From Diphasiastrum complanatum (lineage: Eukaryota > Streptophyta > Lycopodiopsida > Lycopodiales > Lycopodiaceae), in the NCBI GenBank assembly GCA_029204225.1, contig CM055092.1:72242308-72306307 (forward strand): DNA of 64,000 bases. Reading direction: 5' to 3'. The translations under genes were made by a program, and so were the position numbers. The notes below the pieces were generated by a model, which had not been told where the DNA came from, made no database searches, and saw nothing but the letters and a program-made list of their open reading frames with translations. Of the stretch, positions 58,701 to 64,000 are shown piece by piece. The first letter of the stretch is position 1; each line of letters begins with the position of its first letter.

Positions 58701-61700
58701 AGATTGCCTATGAATTTAAGGATGTCCTCGTCCTCAACCGGCTTTAGCTGCATACCATGAGTTGGACAACAGATATATGCTGATCATGGTTGGTTTTGTG
58801 TGAGATTGCTCCAACATTTGAGTAGATTTGACTTTGAAAGGGGGTAGAAGATGCTTAGATTTGGACGGGTCATAAATATTGAGGTAGGACGAATGCAGGA
58901 ATAAAGCTCAGAGTGTATTGGATTGGAAGAAAAAGAACTTAGAATATGGAATGGACATAAAAAGCACAAATTTTTGAGGTGACTAATATATCGTGGAGGA
59001 AGGCGAGGATTGTAATAGGATGGACGAGTTGTATGATAGTGATTGACAAGATGGGATTGTTAATAATAAAACATATCGGTATAACAATATTAAAATTCCC
59101 CAAAAACTTTGTTTCACGTTCAACAAGTATTTGTACAGAACATCTCTCACCAACCTTTTTGGTTCCATGAAGTACTAGAAGAGCCGCATATAGATTATAG
59201 AAAAAGAGAAGTACAATGTCAATGTGAATGTTTGGCATCCTTTATGTCATGTTATATGTGCTTCTTGTTACTTTACACTTCAAGTAAAGACCTTTACCAA
59301 TAATGAATCTTGTTTAAAAATTGGAATAGATAGAGGGGCATTGAACCAAATATCTGTTCAATCTCATTTTGTGAGCAGTCATGAAATGCTAGCTACTTGT
59401 TAAGGCTTCGTCAACATAGATCTAATCAAATGCATGCTTTCTCTTGACTGTTGCAAAAGTGCTTGGTTGACCTTATCGATATGTGTCTAGTATTATTAGG
59501 TACAAGCTAACCAATAAGTATTAGATATAACATGTACATGTCTCTTGTTTGTGCACTTTTTCCAGGCAAGAAGGCCCGCATGGTTGATAAACAGTAAAAT
59601 CTATGTTGAAGTTGATGGCCAGGTAGTTACTCAGCTATTCTCAAACTTTGGAAATCTATTCTAGGATTCAGATTGTGCAAAGTAGACTTAAAAAAAGGAA
59701 TAGAATTTATTTGTTTTTGAGCTAACAGTACAAAGTAGATTCATGACATTGTCAACACTCTGGTTACTTGTAAGTCAACAACTAAAGTTTTATTTCTATA
59801 CATTCAGCTATGAACTAACTAGTAACCACATTCAAAATTTGAATGTTCAATAAACTTCAACCCCAAAGCATGATATTTAGATACAACACTTATTGCAATG
59901 GGATTAATGACCTATTGATGAGATCATTGATGTCTTCACATACCCCTTTGTGGTAGGATCATCTGAGAGCTCCTGTGGCCACTATCAACAGACAATTGGG
60001 AATAGATACTTAGGCATAGGCCTTGTTGCTTTAAAACGTCCTTTTATATGGTACATTTTGTTTACCACCCACATTGGTTGCATTGTTTTCAAAGTAAGGG
60101 AGTGTCATGAATTTGATTTGATATAATACAAATATAGGTACCTCTATTGGTCTCTAACTCAGTAGCTTTTATTAGAGTACATCAATAAGGGCCTTGCTGG
60201 ACCTTGAGTCAATACATTCCCATAGTAGACTCACAAACTTGGGCCCTAGCCCAACTGATAGGGGGACCAAATCACTAAAATCATGATCAATTAATTCCCC
60301 TTGAGGGCTCCTGAGACTAGTATAAATACAAAGATCTACAAGAGATGTACTCAGTTGATTGGAGCAATCCATTTGTAGTTCTTAGTTAGAAATATGTACC
60401 AATTGTTCACTCTCTCTCTCTCTCTATTGATATACATATATATGGTTATTCTTTGTAGGAGGTTGCCATGTCATCCATCAATGTTTACTTTCTCTGATCT
60501 TGTTCATAACATTAAACATGCATATGTAAAATCAAGCTGATTACGGAGGTCTGCGAGATCTAGGAACTAACAATAATTGAGTAGCAACCATGCTAAATGC
60601 AAAGTCTAGTTTATGCTACTTAAGGTGTTTAAGCAATGATAGTGTATGTGCCTCATTGAGTCCCTAGGGATGCGACATGTGTCATGTAATGGTAGCCCAT
60701 GCTCATGCACAAGTTACATACGAAGCAAATCTTGTTCATCCTCTCTGTTTTGCTCTAGTAGAACTACTTCATGTTTGTGTCTCTTACATGCTACTAAACT
60801 ATTGACAGTTTGTAAATTTGATATCAGAGCCCTGTTGGGATTGAGGGTGCCTCCCTGCAAGAGGATAGTTGCTTGTAGATTGTTGTGGATCATGCAGATC
60901 TAAACTCTTGGTTTATATTGAACTATTGATTCTAGATGTAGGAACAAACATTAGTTTAGTAGCAGCCAAGAGACACAAGCATGAAGTAGTTCTTTTAGAA
61001 CAAAACTGAGAGTATATACAAGATTTGCTTTTTGTGCAACTCATGGATGAATATGGTTTGCTGTTGCCTTTTCAAGCTGTAGATCCCTCAGGGAGTCTTT
61101 AAGATTTTATACCAATTTTAGCCTCTTTTCTTAACTATTCGAGTTGAGATTTGTTGCAAATTCTAGCGTGCACAAACTTGCTCTCCTTCCATCAGATAAA
61201 TCAGTGTCCTACGGACGCTTTTTGAAGCCAAATGATGCCTCATGTGGCAGCACTCGTGGGCTGCAAAAGGCGTTGCTGTGCACTTCCTTTGGGCTGAAAA
61301 TTCACTTGTTATGGACACTTTGAATCGGCTCTCCACGGCCCACAATGATCTATGAGCAATGATCCTCGCGTGGCTCTGGACCCTTGATCCAAAAGGGGCT
61401 TTGGTATCAGATGTAGAAATTAAGAATAGTTCAGTAGCAACCAAGAGACGCAAACAGGAAGTTATTCTATCAGACTCAGATAACATACAAGATTCGCTTT
61501 GTGGGCAACTCATGCATGAGCATGGGTTGCCATGAGACATGACATCTCCAGGGCCTCGGTGAGGTGTTTATATTACTATGGCTTAAAAGCTGTAAGCAGC
61601 ATAAACTAGCCTCTACATTTAACACTTCTTTGGAAGAACAAGTGGAAGATCTTGGCTCCTAGAGTATTGAGGCTTTATGCTCCTGATGCTTTATGCATTG

Positions 61701-63398
61701 CTGTTTCTGGGTCAGGTTATGAGATTAACTTTCTATGGTGGTGAACTAGGACAAAGATGGCTTTTTATCTCTTCTTTGAGTGAACAATGATCGTTGGTGG
61801 GTTGTAGTAGAGCTTGGATTCTTGCTTTCTCGACAATGGTATTGGATCTTGCATTGTATGTGACTATTACAAGCATGGATGATGGGTGGATGTAATCTAG
61901 TTATGAATGTGTGTCTACCCAAGAGTTCTTATGCTTAGAAATCAAATTTTGCAAAGCATGAGAAGAAGTGAGGAGAGTGCACAGGATTATGTACTCAGAA
62001 TCAAGTCTCTAAATAGGGAGTTGGCTTCCATTGGAGAGAAGATTCATGATGGAGAGCTTGTACAAATTGTCCTTAATGGTCTAGGAGATGACTTTGCAAA
62101 TTTGGTCCAAAGTTTTGCCATCCAAGACACTTTGCCAACTATAGAAAAACTTCACAGTGTATTAGTGGCTGAAGAGTCTAGGATGTTCCATGCAAAATCT
62201 AGGATGAGTTCCTTGTCTTTGCAGGATGGTGATGAGAAAGCCAATTTCTCATTCAAGGGCAAAAAGAAGACCAATGGAAAGAAGAAGCATCCAAAGGAGG
62301 CCAAAGCAGAGGATGATGCATCAAGCTCAAAGGACAAGTCAAAGCATGATTCTTGAAGGTGATGCATGCTTATATGGATGGGTGGAGACTCAAGAGTCAT
62401 CATCACGTGTTTTTAATCATTTGATAGAACATTATGGTTATTTTGTGGCAAATTCTTGAGTTGTTTCGTTTCACAATATCATAAAGATGAGCTAGAATAC
62501 GTATTGTGATAAAAAATTGATTATGGTTTCTCATTTTCTTGTATGTATCTTAGAAGCCCGTTTTGACCAAAATGGGTCGGAACGTTCCGTTCCGAACGTT
62601 CCTGGTCGGAACGAGTTAATGTAGCAGCAGAAGCCACAAAAATGTGTAGCAGCCATCCCGGTTTGTAGCAGCCCACGATTTCTGCTGATGGCTGACGGAA
62701 CGGGCACACCTTAGTTTCCAGATTTAACGAATGTGTAGCAGCCCATGACTTCTGCTGATGGCCGACGTAGCTCTTCCATCCAGAAATGGGATGCATGCAA
62801 TATGAAAGTTCTTCGGGATCATTCCAATCTATGGCGGATCATGAGCAGTCTGATCAGACACATGTAAAAGACAAAATTAAACAAGTGTGGCGGTGCCATT
62901 GACCATCATGCATCGGCTTGTAGAATTGAATATTGATTTCTTTGTAGGAATAGAGATAATTATTCCATTGGTAGATAGTTAAACTAGAACCAAATTAATC
63001 TGACTCAAAGCTAGATTTATTCAGGTAGAGAATGAGCTAGGTTCTTCATATGGTTTAGAACTTTACATCATTCTGAATTCTAAGGTTGAGAGCTCAGGAT
63101 ATGGTGTTTTTTTCCTTTGTATAAAAACGTATTTTTTTTTTGAGGGTCTCGTTCCGGAACGGAATGCGTTCCAGAATGCGTTCCGTTCCGGAATGGGCAA
63201 CTAAGGTATGTATAGACCACATCACAAACTAGTGTATGTTTTAATGGGAATTGTCTTGATTACATGTCTATGTGTTCAAGTTGTATATGGTGGAACTTTG
63301 TAACTAATACAAGTCATTTCTGGAAAGCTTCCTTAGGTGATTGGGGAGGTCCATCGAAGGTGGCATTTGTGGAAACGGATTTATGACCTTTATCTCGG
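55755..63398 (+). CDS. Phospholipid scramblase (Aim25-like), exons 2-7, continues beyond window
   Basis: Exons: 55,755-55,841 (LARPILMITRNIEWANIAFG), 56,364-56,405 (QNRYVIMDPLLPQV), 56,577-56,621 (PVGYIFEESNWLMRQ), 56,751-56,816 (ILRTRRPLIAYVLDGAGG), 59,566-59,622 (ARRPAWLINSKIYVEVDGQ), 63,337-63,398 (VIGEVHRRWHLWKRIYDLYL). All are GT-AG; exons 2-6 are whole codons and exon 7 ends in phase 2 (..LG) before GTAATG. These segments appear in this order in plant and fungal mitochondrial scramblase-like proteins of the PLSCR superfamily. Members are beta-barrel, membrane-associated lipid-binding proteins; the yeast member affects mitochondrial integrity. The conserved C-terminal half (the NxQFAVVENPGF-type region) should lie past 64,000. 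No stop or shift is seen, so the gene looks functional. Introns 5 and 6 (2.75 and 3.7 kb) are full of repeats. Confidence 0.9.
57080..57555 (-). repeat. Gypsy LTR in scramblase intron 5
   Basis: The upper end is set by a minus-strand polypurine tract (atgggggagggaa) followed by TGTTATGTACC; the lower end is at plus-strand TGTTAC near 57,080. About 476 bp. The matching short inverted ends support the call. Confidence 0.65.
57560..58215 (-). pseudogene. Truncated Ty3 chromovirus integrase end and chromodomain
   Basis: Reading down from 58,215: FMLLHGFQPRSPIFV (end of integrase core), HDMQEMLQVAKESIGSAQDRA, GDWMYLRIPKDSKVL, YGGPFKIVNKINKSTYRLDLP (C-terminal domain), a lesion near 57,826, then a chromodomain (IMDTRRHQLRNCLISEHLIRW then KGQSEDEDSWEKENDLKLRFP) at 57,600-57,740. 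It runs straight into the polypurine tract and LTR. The remaining pol and 5' half are absent. It is in antisense orientation to the host gene. Confidence 0.88.
58216..59565. other. Rest of scramblase intron 5
   Basis: No domain recognised; overlapping short ORFs on both strands lack coding character. Confidence 0.4.
60103..60816 (+). repeat. Copia-C LTR in scramblase intron 6
   Basis: Starts TGTCATGAATTTG after a purine-rich aaagtaagggag, has a TATA-like agtataaatac near 60,318 and a (CT)n stretch at 60,410-60,425, and ends before the primer-binding site. Only one copy is seen in this orientation. Confidence 0.6.
60660..61545. repeat. Inverted copies of the Copia-C LTR end
   Basis: The block around cttcatgtttgtgtctctta and tgctactaaact before the primer site (60,660-60,840, plus) recurs as its reverse complement at 60,950-61,075 and 61,400-61,545, the last also carrying a primer-site-like ctgataccaaagcc and the homologous leader (about 61,300-61,380). 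Cys/Ser-rich ORFs over both arms are by-products. Confidence 0.75.
60818..60832 (+). promoter_or_regulatory. Copia-C primer-binding site
   Basis: TTGATATCAGAGCCC, close to the initiator-Met tRNA complement TGGTATCAGAGC, directly right of the LTR. A gag gene lies 1.1 kb downstream on the same strand. Confidence 0.65.
61907..62356 (+). pseudogene. Copia-C gag fragment
   Basis: Encodes the Copia gag capsid domain: LMLRNQILQSMRRSEESAQD, YVLRIKSLNRELASIGEKI, LVQIVLNGLGDDFANLVQSF, LPTIEKLHSVLVAEESRM, then a Lys-rich linker (KGKKKTNGKKKHPKE) and SKDKSKHDS before a stop. The N-terminus and the zinc knuckle are missing. It matches the orientation and spacing of the LTR and primer site to the left, so a 5' half of one Copia element lies in this intron. 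Confidence 0.88.
62549..63205. mobile_element. hAT-like MITE copy 2 with 8-bp target duplication (scramblase intron 6)
   Basis: 657 bp, flanked on both sides by GTATGTAT (62,541-62,548 and 63,206-63,213). Ends: left CTTAGAAGCCCGTTTTGACC, right (inward from the other strand) CTTAGTTGCCCATTCCGGAACG. Sub-terminal palindromes of CGTTCCGGAACG type match copy 1. Tandem agcagcccatgacttctgctgatggc units lie at about 62,640-62,765. No ORF. Confidence 0.85.
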
Positions 63399-63655
63399 GT
63401 AATGTTCAACTATCCTCTTTTTTGTTTATATTAAATAGCAATGATCATCTAAATCAAATGCACCCCTTGGTGCTGGAAAAGGATTAGCTAATAGCTATCC
63501 ACCACTTGATTTCATTGTTGCATTTTTTGGAACGAATACTAGACACATTTCTCAATATGCTTTTGGAGTTGCACGTACTTGGACGTCTTTATTGGCACTC
63601 AAGCCTGCATGTAATCTCTTATTCGGAAATATTATGTATCTTTCACCACATTGGG

Positions 63656-64000
63656 CTGAAATAATGTATGTAGAATGCTGTCTTGGAGACTTATCTCAAG
63701 TACAAATAAACAAAATAGATTATAATCTAAGTCTATGCTTCAACTTACATCCACACAAAAACTACTCAACTCACATCTACATTCAATGTATTTTGAACTA
63801 TCAACGTCTCCAAAAGAACTTTGAGGCTGGTGTGATGTTTCTATTCAACTTACTGAAATAATATATGTAGAATGTTGTCTCGGAGACTTATCTCAACTAC
63901 ATGTAAACAAAATAGATTATAATTTGAATCTATGCTTCAACTTACATCCACAAAAACTACTCAACTCACATCTACATTGAATGTATTTTGAACTACCAAC
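63656..64000. repeat. 197-bp tandem duplication in scramblase intron 7
   Basis: From ctgaaataatgtatgtagaatg (63,656) to caatgtattttgaactatcaac is repeated from 63,853 to the window end at high identity. It may continue past the edge. Confidence 0.85.

Noticed and set aside
60646-60903. Cys/Ser-rich plus-strand ORF, and a similar minus-strand ORF at 61,163-61,540
   Set aside because: They are translations of inverted copies of a Copia LTR end; the Cys richness comes from the repeat and not from a protein family.

Overview
The window looks like nuclear DNA of a land plant with a large, transposon-rich genome. This rests on an intron-rich gene of the plant/fungal mitochondrial scramblase family, on chromodomain Ty3/Gypsy, Ty1/Copia and CACTA relics, and on low gene density. 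A fern, lycophyte or gymnosperm would fit the long introns and old repeats, but the sequence does not fix the lineage. No rRNA, convincing tRNA, CRISPR or bacterial operon is present.

0-10 kb holds broken retroelements: a Ty3 chromovirus (1-1732) with its LTR, a Copia 3' end with LTR (2160-2937), a very old Gypsy pol relic (3330-4560), two tandem arrays (65-bp and 120-bp units), a foldback element (6010-6168) and a decayed Copia fragment with LTR sequence (6650-8109). 10.03-19.64 kb is a complete but dead Copia element, here called Copia-A, with LTRs of about 1.2-1.3 kb. Each LTR carries a TATA box and a CT tract of more than 100 bp. Its RNase H is split by an insertion of about 2.95 kb. 19.6-25.4 kb is AT-rich debris plus the gag, leader and primer-binding site of a minus-strand Gypsy. 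25.5-31.1 kb is a much better preserved minus-strand chromovirus (Gypsy-3), with gag, protease, RT, RNase H, integrase and chromodomain all recognisable but with nonsense and frameshift lesions.

31.5-33.5 kb holds short exon-like remnants of an unidentified gene, one partly duplicated, and a hairpin. 33.85-38.6 kb is a minus-strand Copia (Copia-B) with LTR, near-complete pol and an intact YLDD, cut off in gag. Directly upstream of it on the same strand, 38.68-41.81 kb, is a multi-exon gene whose exons join in frame. Its product resembles an unclassified transposase-like family known to me mainly from invertebrate genomes. A CACTA TNP2 relic (42.25-43.28 kb) follows. 44.2-45.3 kb is a second Copia-A fragment whose LTR stops exactly at a stretch encoding a divergent histone H3 C-terminus. 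46.9-49.5 kb contains Ty3 chromodomain, RNase H and integrase relics. 50.1-50.95 kb is a Copia-B LTR/RNase H fragment.

53.6 kb to the right edge is the clearest host gene. It is a phospholipid scramblase-family (Aim25-like) gene on the plus strand with seven exons visible, all with GT-AG borders and in-frame joins; it continues past 64,000. Its introns hold two copies of a hAT-like MITE (one with a perfect 8-bp target duplication), a truncated chromovirus with LTR, and a Copia 5' half with gag.
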